From Ipomoea triloba (Eukaryota; Streptophyta; Magnoliopsida; Solanales; Convolvulaceae): DNA of 64,000 bases. The stretch spans positions 5,692,904-5,756,903 of the forward strand of contig NC_044923.1 in assembly GCF_003576645.1 (NCBI RefSeq). The letters are read 5' to 3'. The translations under genes and the position numbers were made by a program. Of the stretch, positions 1-8,187 are shown in pieces. Positions within the stretch are counted from its first letter, which is position 1; every line of letters starts with the position of its first letter. Under the pieces are notes generated by a model that did no database searches, was not told the DNA's origin, and saw only the letters and a list, made by a program, of their open reading frames with translations.

Positions 1-153
1 CCCAGCCTCGACCCGCAGTTTGCAATTTCTTTTTCAACCCATCCAAGATCGTCCGGTTGGTGTTCTCCACTTGACCATTTGCTTGCGGGTAAGCTACAGC
101 CACCCGGGTATGCCTTATGCCCAAATGAGCCATGAAGTTTTTAAATGGCCGGC

Positions 154-526
154 TGTCAAATTGTGTCCCGTTGTCTGTGATCAATTGAACAGGTATGTCA
201 AATTGTGTCCCGTTGTCTGTGATCAATTGAACAGGTACCCCGAAACGAGTAATCACATCTGTGATCAATTGAACAGGTACCCCGAAACGAGTAATCACAT
301 TTTTCCAAAGGAACTTTTGACCCCCGAAACGAGTAATCACATTTTTCCAAAGGAACTTTTGACACTCGAAACGAGTAATCACATTTTTCCAAAGGAACTT
401 TTGACACTGTTGAGAAGTGATAGTTGCCAGCGCCTTTGCTTCCACCCACTTGGTGAAGTAGTCGATCGCCACGATCACATATTCCACCCACTTGGTGAAG
501 TAGTCGATCGCCACGATCACATATTT
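154..526. repeat. 42-bp step duplications in the integrase region (probable assembly artefact)
   Basis: Words recur at exactly +42: 154/196, 217/259, 280/322, 325/367 and 442/484. The repeated word slides from left flank to right flank along the chain, as if overlapping contigs had been concatenated without trimming a 42-base overlap. Each insertion adds 14 codons and so keeps the frame. Confidence 0.85.
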
Positions 527-1228
527 TTTGCGTCCAGCTGCCATTGGGAATGCTCCGATCAGGTCCACTCCCCACCTCGCAAATGGTATTACTTCGCTGA
601 CGGGTTGATAGTAGGTGGCTGGTCGACCGGGTAACTTGTGAAACTCTTGGCAAGTGGCGCATCGTCGAACATACTGCTCGCAATCCAAGTTGATCGAAGG
701 CCAGTAATAACCCATCAGAATGATCTTTTGCGCGAGTGTTCTCGGTCCTTGATGGGCAGAACAGATCCCCTCATGAACTTCTTCCATCACAATTTTCGCC
801 TCGTCGCTGGTTAAACACCGAAGAAGCGGTCCACCATATGATCTTTTGTAGAGTCTATCATCGACCAATTGGAAGCGCGGTGCCCTCAACTTAACTTTCT
901 TTGCCTGGGAGGAGTCGTCAGGTATAGTGCCGTTGGCGATGTAATTCTTCAAGTCGTACATCCAGTCTGGCTCGCCTATCTCGACCGGTCGGACCTCTAT
1001 GACGTCAATGCTTGGCGCTCCGATTTCTTCAATGCGTGCGATCTTGGACACGTATTCAGGAGCTTCTTGAGTCAACTTGGAGAGCATGTCAGCGTCCGTG
1101 TTCTCCATCCTTGGTATTTGGATCAGCTCGTATTTTTTGAATTGTTGTAATAGTTCGAGCGCAATATCCTTGTACTGTATCATCCGGTCCTCCTTTGCAT
1201 CGATCGTGCTGGATAGCTGTCCGATTAT

Positions 1229-1457
1229 NNNNNNNNNNNNNNNNNNNNNNNNNNNNNNNNNNNNNNNNNNNNNNNNNNNNNNNNNNNNNNNNNNNNNNNN
1301 NNNNNNNNNNNNNNNNNNNNNNNNNNNNNNNNNNNNNNNNNNNNNNNNNNNNNNNNNNNNNNNNNNNNNNNNNNNNNNNNNNNNNNNNNNNNNNNNNNNN
1401 NNNNNNNNNNNNNNNNNNNNNNNNNNNNNNNNNNNNNNNNNNNNNNNNNNNNNNNNN
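1229..1457. other. Assembly gap (229 N)
   Basis: A run of N inside the RNase H/integrase part of the Ty3/Gypsy element. By homology the missing bases should encode the end of RNase H and the linker to the integrase zinc-binding domain. The N count may be an estimate, so the frame across the gap is unknown. Confidence 0.99.
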
Positions 1458-1670
1458 CTTGATGGCAGGACGGGGCTTATACTCAATCGCGAACTGGGTG
1501 AGCATCATAGCCCATTTGATTAGTCGCCCTGACGATGTTGGATTCCTGAGGATCGTTCCCAACGGTTGATCGGTTAGCACTACTATCGGGTGAGCCTGGA
1601 AGTAGGCTGCAAGTCTTCTGGCTGTTACCCAGAGCGCCAACGATGTCTTCTCAAATTTTGTGTACCTCAA

Positions 1671-4600
1671 CTACGGTCCTTGAAGAACTTTGCTCACGTA
1701 GTAGATCGGCTTCTGGATTCCCTTGTTTTCTTCACGGACGAGTACGGAGCTGACCGCTCGGTCGGACACAGCCAAATAAACGAACAAGACCTCATCTTTC
1801 TCTGGCTTCGAGAGGACTGGTGCGGAGCTCAAGTACACCTTCAAATCTTCGAAAGCCGATTGACACGCCGGCGTCCACTCAAAGCCATTCGATTTTTTCA
1901 AAATCTGAAAGAACGGTAGAGACTTTTCGGCTGACTTGGATAAGAAACGGCTAAGCGCTGCTAGTCGACCGGTCAGTCGCTGAACATCCTTGACTGATCG
2001 GGGGGGTTGCATCTCCATTATCGCTCTGACCTTCTCGGGGTTTGGCTCGATCCCCCGTCCCGTCATCATGAACCCCAAGAATTTTCCCGTCTGAACAACA
2101 AAAGTACACTTACTTGGGTTCAGACGCAGGTTGAAAGTTTCCATCACCCTGAATGCTCGGGCAAGATCGGTAGGATGAGTTTCCTTCAGTCGACTCTTGA
2201 TGAGCATGTCATCCACATATGCTTCCATAGTCGATCCGAGCAATCCTTTAAACAACTTGTTTACCATCCTTTGGTATGTAGCTCCGGAGTTCCGCAGACC
2301 AAATGCCATTACCACGTAGCAAAACACTCCGTCCGGAGTGATGAAAGCAGTCTTCTCTTCATCTTCTTTGCTCATGAAGATTTGATGGTATCCTTTGAAT
2401 GCGTCCATGAAACTTAGCAGCTCACATCCGGCTGTTTCATCAACCATTTGGTCGGGATTTGGTAAGGGATATGGATCCTTCGGACAAGCTTTGTTCAAAT
2501 CGGTGTAGTCAACGCACATTCTCCATGTTGGCGGTTTAGGCGCAAGGACTACGTTGGCTAACCATTCCGGGTAGAGGACCTCTCGGACGTGCCCTACCGC
2601 CAAGAGGATGGCGGTCTCCTTTTTCACGAATTCCCTTCTTTCACTCGACAGGTGCCTTTTCTTTTGCTTGACCGGTTTTGAACCTGGCTGGATTGATAAG
2701 CGGTGGCAAATGACAGATCGATCAACCCTGGGCATGTCTTCCGGTCCCCAAGCAAAAACATTTTTGTATCTCTGCAACACTCCAACGATGTCTTCTCGTA
2801 GGTCGACAGGGAGTCCTCGACCGATCACGATGTCTTCTCGTAGGTCGACAGGGAGTCCTCGACCGATCTTGACTACTCTTTCGGGTCGGTCGGAGTCAAG
2901 TATGATTTTCTTGACTACTCTTTCGGGTCGGTCGGAGTCAAGTATGATTTCTTCCAATTCTCTTTCGGGTCGGTCGGAGTCAAGTATGATTTCTTCCAAT
3001 TTTGAGGCAGGTTGTGGTTTTTCCTTCAGCTCTCCATGGTCGACCTGCTGGGATATGGTGTGAATCCTGCTTTCCTCCCGGTCCGACTGTTTGACCGCTC
3101 GCACGTAGCATTGCCGAGCAGCACGTTGGTCTCCTCGGGCCACTCCAATCCCATTAGGTGTATGGAACTTCATGCACAAGTGGCTCATGGATATAACAGC
3201 AGCTGCGCGAGTGATGCCTGGTCGTCCAAGTATGGCGTTGTGAACACACTTCAATTTCACTACCACAAAGTCCATGGTAGTCTTCAATACGTTCGGTTGG
3301 CTGCCCAACTCCACGTCCAAGCGGATGACTCCCTCTGCTTCTATGGAGTCGCCCGTGAAACCAGACAGCGGGGTCCGAATGGGGGTTAACCGATCGGTGG
3401 ACAAACCCAATTGTGTAAAGACATCAAAGTATAAAATGTTCACCGAGCTCCCTGTGTCAACCAGCACCCGCTGGACATCCGTTCCGCTGACATCTAGTGT
3501 GATGACGAGCGGGTCATTTTGGGCTTCCTCATGGAGTGGTAGATCATCGTCAGTGAAAGATATTGGCTCTGTACGCTTCTTCTTCTCTCGGGGCTCCGAG
3601 TGGATCGTCCCAACGTATAAGTTCCTCGCCCACTGCTTCCTTTGGCGCGAAGAATCACCTCCTTCAGGGCCCCCGTAGATGACGTGGATCACTGGTTTCT
3701 TTCCGACCGCCTTCTCGTCAGCTGACCTGGGTGGGACAAATGCCTTGTTGTTCTTTTCGGGATTCCTTTTCCACACATTCCTCTCTGTTTTTCCTTTGTT
3801 TCTATCGCCCTTCATCACAAATTGCCCCAACTCTCCATTTTGAATGAGTTGTTCAATGAGCATGCGCAAGGCCATGCACTCCGGAATGAGTTGTTCAATG
3901 AGCATGCGCAAGGCCATGCACTCCGAAGTATTGTGTCCAATGAGCATGCGCAAGGCCATGCACTCCGAAGTATTGTGTCCTTTGAGCATGCGCAAGGCCA
4001 TGCACTCCGAAGTATTGTGTCCTTTGACTCTGCGCAAGGCCATGCACTCCGAAGTATTGTGTCCTTTGACTCTATGGAAAGCACAATACTTGCTCTTGTC
4101 CTCCCCCTCAGGTACCGGTTCTGGCGGGTGGATCAGGTTGCATTGCTCAGCAAACTGCAAAACTTCTACCAGGGGTCTGTTTAGCGAAGTGAAACGTGGT
4201 ACGTCATCTGGTCGATTGTGTTGTTTGACGTGTTTGAACGGTGGTTTATTTTTCCTTTGATCATGGCCTCTGTCCCGATTGGCCGGCTGCTCATCACGTC
4301 TTTTTGCCATGTTGGCTTCGGTGGCGTCTGCATGATGTTTAGCTCTGGTGATGGCCTCCTCATAGGTTCGGGGGGGATTAACTATGAGGTCGTAGTAGAG
4401 CGCCCCAGAACACAGTGATGCAAGGAAGACTTGGATTGCCACCTGGTCCTCCATTGGTTCAACCTCATCAACATCACGTTCCCATCTGAATAAGAAAGTA
4501 GACAACGGTTCTCCCACGGCTTGATTTACCTTGTTCAGGCAGGTGTAAGATTTCTTTCTCGATTTACTTGCCTTGTTCAGGCAGGTGTAAGATTTCTTTC

Positions 4601-5852
4601 TCGATTTACTTGCAGTGTTCAGGCAGGTGTAAGATTTCTTTCTCGATTTACTTGCAGTGAAGCGCTTTACGAACTTATCGGCCAGCTGGCCGAAATTTCT
4701 GATCGACCCCCGCTCTAAATCCTTGAACCATTCGGCCGCCTTACTGACTAAGGTGGCGAAGAAAGCTCTGCAAATGACCGCATCGCTTACTCCCAACATC
4801 AGCATGTTGCCGTAATACATGTCGATATGCTCTTGCGGGTCATACCGCCCGGAATAAGTGTGGGCCAACGGGATCTGGAGGTCCTGCGGGTAGTGGGCAT
4901 TCATGATGTCGTCCGTAAAGGGGGTGGCAATTAGCGGGCATGATGGTTCTTTTCTCGCCCCGACTTTCTCGCGAAGTTCTTGTTGCAAACGATCTATTCT
5001 TTCCTGCATCCTGGCCATTTGGCGAGGGGGACTATCTTCTTCATCGGGTCGCCTCTCTTCCCTAGCCGGTCGATCGTCTACTCGACTAGTCCGCCGATCA
5101 CGTACTCGACCGACCGGTCGTGCCCTTCTATCAGCTGAACGGGCACCCCCATATTGTGCACTTCCAGTGCTGCTTTCTTCCACAGTCCTTCGGGACCTTT
5201 GTCTCGCGTGTTCATTGTCATTCTGAGGCCCCAGCCGAGATCTAACACTATTCTGGATGCGATCAAAAGCGCTCCTACGTTGGATGGGATCATACCGACA
5301 TCCCTCTCGATTGGACCTCCGTGTGTGATTTGTAGATTGGACTTCCTCCAAGTTACGTTCTTGAGGTTGGGGGTGCGACTGTTGCCTCTGGGAAGGTTGG
5401 GGCACCTGTTGTTCCGCGGCGGGGATTTGAGGAATTGCCATCATTTGGGGAGTGGGTGATACGACATAGTATCCAGGAGTTCCCGGCCACGTTTGGTACA
5501 TCTGAGTCAATCCTTGTTGTGGAGTTCCTTGCAACGGGTTTCCCCCAAGTGCACCTGGTGTTGGAGTCAGCATTTGGCCCGCTGGGGGCAGCATGGCATA
5601 TGTTACTGGAATTTGAAAACTCATTTGCCCAGCATGTCCGCCTACATTCGGGTCGACCGGTTGGGTAGGTCGTGCATCTTGCCTTTGGTTGGATGTCAGC
5701 TCGTTCATTAGGCTCCTAGATCGATCCAACTGGCGACGTAGATCATCTTCTGGGAGTGTTTCAATCACATTATCAGGGTGAGGCCCAACCTGCCGGGTTG
5801 GACTCCCCCTACGCGCATGACTTTGGCTCAAACTTTTCCTGCTGTTCGTCAT
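1671..5852 (-). CDS. Ty3/Gypsy gag-protease-reverse transcriptase polyprotein (front part)
   Basis: A 1393-codon open frame. It starts at the ATG 61 bases inside the PBS/LTR border, as expected for gag. The N-terminal 300 residues are Gln/Pro/Arg-rich, followed by the gag capsid-like region. A zinc knuckle starts at YCAFHR (near 4072-4092) and continues into GHNTSEC. The aspartic protease active site DTGSSVN lies at 3438-3458, and the RT catalytic YVDD at 2208-2219, preceded by the usual CVDYTDLNKACPKDPYPLP block. The frame ends after YYVSKVLQGP at a TAG, where relatives have a Glu codon leading into RNase H, so the break is premature. Fourteen-residue repeats in the protein come from 42-bp duplications and should not be taken as real domains. 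Confidence 0.93.
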   Translation of the reverse strand: MTNSRKSLSQSHARRGSPTRQVGPHPDNVIETLPEDDLRRQLDRSRSLMNELTSNQRQDARPTQPVDPNVGGHAGQMSFQIPVTYAMLPPAGQMLTPTPGALGGNPLQGTPQQGLTQMYQTWPGTPGYYVVSPTPQMMAIPQIPAAEQQVPQPSQRQQSHPQPQERNLEEVQSTNHTRRSNREGCRYDPIQRRSAFDRIQNSVRSRLGPQNDNEHARQRSRRTVEESSTGSAQYGGARSADRRARPVGRVRDRRTSRVDDRPAREERRPDEEDSPPRQMARMQERIDRLQQELREKVGARKEPSCPLIATPFTDDIMNAHYPQDLQIPLAHTYSGRYDPQEHIDMYYGNMLMLGVSDAVICRAFFATLVSKAAEWFKDLERGSIRNFGQLADKFVKRFTASKSRKKSYTCLNTASKSRKKSYTCLNKASKSRKKSYTCLNKVNQAVGEPLSTFLFRWERDVDEVEPMEDQVAIQVFLASLCSGALYYDLIVNPPRTYEEAITRAKHHADATEANMAKRRDEQPANRDRGHDQRKNKPPFKHVKQHNRPDDVPRFTSLNRPLVEVLQFAEQCNLIHPPEPVPEGEDKSKYCAFHRVKGHNTSECMALRRVKGHNTSECMALRMLKGHNTSECMALRMLIGHNTSECMALRMLIEQLIPECMALRMLIEQLIQNGELGQFVMKGDRNKGKTERNVWKRNPEKNNKAFVPPRSADEKAVGKKPVIHVIYGGPEGGDSSRQRKQWARNLYVGTIHSEPREKKKRTEPISFTDDDLPLHEEAQNDPLVITLDVSGTDVQRVLVDTGSSVNILYFDVFTQLGLSTDRLTPIRTPLSGFTGDSIEAEGVIRLDVELGSQPNVLKTTMDFVVVKLKCVHNAILGRPGITRAAAVISMSHLCMKFHTPNGIGVARGDQRAARQCYVRAVKQSDREESRIHTISQQVDHGELKEKPQPASKLEEIILDSDRPERELEEIILDSDRPERVVKKIILDSDRPERVVKIGRGLPVDLREDIVIGRGLPVDLREDIVGVLQRYKNVFAWGPEDMPRVDRSVICHRLSIQPGSKPVKQKKRHLSSERREFVKKETAILLAVGHVREVLYPEWLANVVLAPKPPTWRMCVDYTDLNKACPKDPYPLPNPDQMVDETAGCELLSFMDAFKGYHQIFMSKEDEEKTAFITPDGVFCYVVMAFGLRNSGATYQRMVNKLFKGLLGSTMEAYVDDMLIKSRLKETHPTDLARAFRVMETFNLRLNPSKCTFVVQTGKFLGFMMTGRGIEPNPEKVRAIMEMQPPRSVKDVQRLTGRLAALSRFLSKSAEKSLPFFQILKKSNGFEWTPACQSAFEDLKVYLSSAPVLSKPEKDEVLFVYLAVSDRAVSSVLVREENKGIQKPIYYVSKVLQGP
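2786..3004. repeat. 42-bp step duplications before the RT (probable assembly artefact)
   Basis: Exact +42 recurrences at 2786/2828, 2869/2911 and 2921/2963, with the same sliding-window pattern as in the integrase. In the polyprotein they produce repeats around IILDSDRPER, which should not be read as a real protein repeat. Confidence 0.85.
3842..4068. repeat. 42-bp step duplications across the gag zinc knuckle (probable assembly artefact)
   Basis: GCGCAAGGCCATGCACTCC occurs five times at 42-base spacing (3864, 3906, 3948, 3990, 4032). The first copies carry the left flank and the last copies the right flank. This repeats the GHNTSECMALR half of the zinc knuckle. Confidence 0.85.
4529..4660. 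repeat. 42-bp step duplications in gag (probable assembly artefact)
   Basis: GTTCAGGCAGG recurs at 4533, 4575 and 4617, exactly 42 apart, with sliding flanks. Confidence 0.85.
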
Positions 5853-5895
5853 TTTGAGAAGAAAAATAACGGGATAGACGAAGTGACTTGTCCGG

Positions 5896-5913
5896 TCCCC
5901 ACGGACGGCGCCA
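5896..5913 (-). other. Primer-binding site of the Ty3/Gypsy element
   Basis: On the minus strand the bases TGGCGCCGTCCGTGGGGA follow the LTR end after one spacer base. TGGCGCCG is the usual start of PBSs in plant non-chromovirus Ty3/Gypsy elements and matches a tRNA 3' end, not initiator Met tRNA. Which tRNA was not tested. Confidence 0.8.
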
Positions 5914-6117
5914 ATGATAGTGTTAATGTAAACGGGGTCTACGATTACACTACGGATATGTGTGTTACGTGAGGTAAAGGGTGTCGCTCAGCCGGTCAAT
6001 CGGTTGCTCTACCGGTTAACGATTGAGCGGTGAGAAGCTATGTCGCTCTACGGGTGACGAACAGTAACAATGGAGAGAGCCAGAGAGATCCTCCCCTGTC
6101 GCAAGTGTCTCTCCCTC

Positions 6118-6125
6118 TATTTATA
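6118..6125 (-). promoter_or_regulatory. TATA box in the Ty3/Gypsy LTR
   Basis: TATAAATA followed by GAGGGAGAGA on the minus strand, about 200 bp before the LTR end. This is a normal position for the U3/R promoter that drives the element's RNA. Confidence 0.6.
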
Positions 6126-6419
6126 CTAAGCAGGTCACGTGAGTACTCAACAGATGACATGCGGATGGTCTGACGTGTCATGTCGGCATTGGTCACATCA
6201 AACAGTCGCTCTGCAGGATCTCCGTGACGTTTAGGTGCTCGAGGTGGCAGATCAATTACTCACAAAATGCCATCACTTGTCGCCTCGAGCATTGCAAACG
6301 ATTAGAAACTTCGGGGAGCTCGAATGATTCCTGTAGGTCGGAATCCCCTAGCTCCCTAGTAGGCTGCCCGTAGGGCGGCAATAAGTCGCCCGTAGGGCGG
6401 TAATAGGCCGACTAAGTGG

Positions 6420-6600
6420 TTGCTGACGAAGCGTAGAGTGATCGATGCGGATCGGCCAAGTGGTTGTTGGCGCGTAGAGTGGTCGATGCGGATCGGCCAA
6501 GTGGTTGTTGACGCGTAGAGTGGTCGATGCGGACCGACCGAGCGGTTGTTGACGAAGTGTAGAGTGGTCGATGCGGATCGGCCAAGTGGTTGTCAAGTAG
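6420..6600. repeat. Tandem array inside the LTR U3
   Basis: About four imperfect copies of a roughly 45-bp unit containing GCGTAGAGTGGTCGATGCGG and then ATCGGCCAAGTGGTTGTTG. Copies differ in length (with and without an AAG next to the GCGTAG) and by point changes, unlike the exact 42-bp duplications elsewhere. They are probably real U3 enhancer-type repeats. Confidence 0.8.
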
Positions 6601-6944
6601 GGTAGCAAAGTGCACGGTCCGCCTAGTCCAATTGCGTATTTACCCATCAGTACTTTATAAGCCAGAATAATGTATATTATGCTTTAGAATAATATAATGT
6701 ACATTATGAGTTATAAAAATGTATGTTGCAGTGAGTCGCTTGGAAAAAAAAATTATGTGAAACGACGTAGTTTTTGGATCGTGATCCACACAGTTGCGTG
6801 AATGACGGTCCACACAATAACTATAAGTGTCTACTTTGGCAAATTATTCTGTGGACCCAAGTCCAAAATATACAATTTACATTTCACAATCTGAATTGTG
6901 AACATTCAATATGTAAAATGCGATAAATCCTTTCTCAACCTACT

Positions 6945-7065
6945 GAAACACAAAGAGTATATAATTGCCTCCACTGAGGCTCCAACCCACTCCCATCATC
7001 CATGTGGAAATGTGAACCGGAACACCGGGTACCACTAAATCACAAGGTCTTTGGCCAAATTGGTC
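6945..7065 (-). mobile_element. tRNA-derived SINE, family 1
   Basis: On the minus strand it starts GGCCAAAGACCTTGTGATTT, passes a pol III A-box-like TTTAGTGG and a B-box-like GGTTGGAGCC, then the family body CTCAGTGGAGGCAA. The same layout recurs at 34244-34420, 37030-37175, 53774-53890 and 54385-54470. Ends are approximate and no target-site duplication was found here. Confidence 0.7.
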
Positions 7066-7451
7066 TAGTCTTAGTTTGGCTGAAAAGTTAAAGAAATACT
7101 ACTCCGTAATTTTTTCCCACAGCAATATTAAAACGGGTCTAACACAGCACCCGTTTTTTAAACGAGTTGGGTTTAGAATATCTGGCCCATATAGGGACCA
7201 AGCTTTTTAGCCCGGCCCAAGTAATCCACAAGATAACGGCCGTATAGTTTTTCGAAAAAAAAAAAAAAAAGTATTCCATAATTTCTCCACTTTTCAGAAA
7301 TCCAGTAACTCGTAACCTTTTACCCTAACCCGCTAAGCTCCTTTTCGAATTGTTGGCAGACGGCACTATAGAAGCTCACCCTTCGGTAATCAGTTCTTCG
7401 GCAGCTCACCTCTGCATCTTCGATAATCACTTCTTCTTCGGCGACTCGGCA
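7066..7451 (+). promoter_or_regulatory. Orphan housekeeping-type promoter and leader
   Basis: Two GGCCCA motifs (about 7181-7190 and 7213-7220), a 16-base A run near 7256-7270, an ACCCTAACC telo-box-like word (about 7322) and a CT/CG-rich leader precede an ATG at 7452. GGCCCA plus telo-box is a known promoter signature of plant ribosomal and mitochondrial housekeeping genes. No matching coding body follows. This is inferred from motifs only. Confidence 0.35.
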
Positions 7452-7466
7452 ATGGCAGCTCAGCAG
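7452..7466 (+). pseudogene. Possible orphan first coding exon (MAAQQ then splice donor)
   Basis: ATGGCAGCTCAGCAG is followed directly by GTCGGT, which could be a 5' splice site. Without splicing the frame closes soon after, and no downstream exon of a recognisable host gene was found before the hAT transposase. It may be a gene fragment left by rearrangement or an untranslated first exon of the hAT gene. Confidence 0.25.
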
Positions 7467-8187
7467 GTCGGTTTTGTTAAATTGTATATGTAATATGTGT
7501 ATCGCGTGATTCTGTGAAAATTTTAAACACTCCATCTCTACTTCGACCCATTCTTTCTAATATCTATGTAGATGCGAAAGTTTTGTGTGCTTATTCATTT
7601 ATTTAATGCGGGAAAGTTGGAGTTTACTTCTAATATGATGCATATCTTATAGCTTTCAACAAATCATTTTCGAGTCTTCAACTTAAACTTTAGAGGCCAT
7701 AAATTCATCCTATAAAACTTCATTGTACACCTTTAATGATTTCTGTCTATCTATTTTTTTTTAATTAAAATTTTTTGAATCTTTTGCAGCAATTCTCCTA
7801 TTATTGTGTTATGGTAACACTCAAATAGATTTGGACTTTGAAGTGCATAGTTCTGAAGAACACTACGGAACAAAGTGAACAACCTAAACCTATAACTACT
7901 TTCGATATTTAGAATTCACTCGCCAAAATTGGAATTGTTGATGGAAAGAAAATGGATGTGGTAAGGATTATGGGTTGGCGAGACTAAATATGGTATATCA
8001 CTTTGTTGGGTCATATTCTGAAATGAGTTGCTCTGCCTAAATATCATAATATTGGTGTAATGATGTTAGGTGCACAGGAAAAGTTGAAATCTAGGCAACT
8101 TGATCATAAACGTCTCCGGGAGGTTATAACAATGGCTATTATTGAACATGACCTCCGGAATATAAAAGGATTAGAGAGGTACTTTCT

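Larger units (their letters stand above)
1..1670 (-). pseudogene. Ty3/Gypsy RNase H and integrase (rear part of pol, after an in-frame stop)
   Basis: Immediately after the TAG at 1671-1673 the same frame continues with LRYTKFEKTSLAL and AHPIVVLTDQPL, the RNase H connection typical of Ty3/Gypsy pol. It runs into the N gap. Beyond the gap the minus strand reads NTDADMLSK, then the integrase: zinc-binding H...H...CATC (CATC near 647-665), first catalytic Asp in GVDLIG (556-570), second Asp in TDNGTQF (about 167-175) and the catalytic Glu of QVENTNRT at 65-67. All three DDE residues are therefore present. The chain continues off the left edge. The segment has no start of its own and depends on read-through or on the stop being an error. 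Confidence 0.9.
1..6649 (-). mobile_element. Ty3/Gypsy LTR retrotransposon, left end outside the window
   Basis: Read on the minus strand the order is LTR (5915-6649), primer-binding site, gag with zinc knuckle, protease, reverse transcriptase, RNase H, integrase. This pol order (integrase last) is the Ty3/Gypsy order. The polyprotein resembles the non-chromovirus Tat/Retand-like plant lineage, which is an inference from motif wording only. The second LTR would lie left of position 1, so target-site duplication and LTR divergence cannot be measured. The copy is damaged: a stop codon between RT and RNase H (1671-1673), an N gap (1229-1457) and several 42-bp step duplications that are probably assembly errors. 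Confidence 0.95.
5915..6649 (-). repeat. 5' LTR of the Ty3/Gypsy element
   Basis: In element orientation the LTR begins TGATGGGTAAAT (at 6649) and ends CACTATCA (at 5915), one base before the PBS. The TG...CA ends and the adjacent PBS define the inner border well. The outer border is inferred from the TG end only, because the partner LTR is outside the window. Length is about 735 bp. It contains a minus-strand TATA box and a local tandem array. Confidence 0.8.

Noticed and set aside
154..408. CRISPR-like spaced direct repeats
   Set aside because: Units are contiguous without unique spacers, lie inside an integrase frame, and the genome is a plant nuclear one.
3842..4068. Five-copy 42-bp tandem repeat as a natural minisatellite or repeat domain in gag
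   Set aside because: The flanks slide along the copies, and the same 42-base step appears in an unrelated element, which points to assembly.
20..5972. Many plus-strand ORFs of 60-150 codons over the Ty3/Gypsy element
   Set aside because: They are antisense shadows of the polyprotein; none has a recognisable domain, and several are lengthened by the 42-bp duplications.
6348..6647. 99-codon minus ORF in the LTR
   Set aside because: It lies in the LTR tandem array, is low complexity, and has no known domain.
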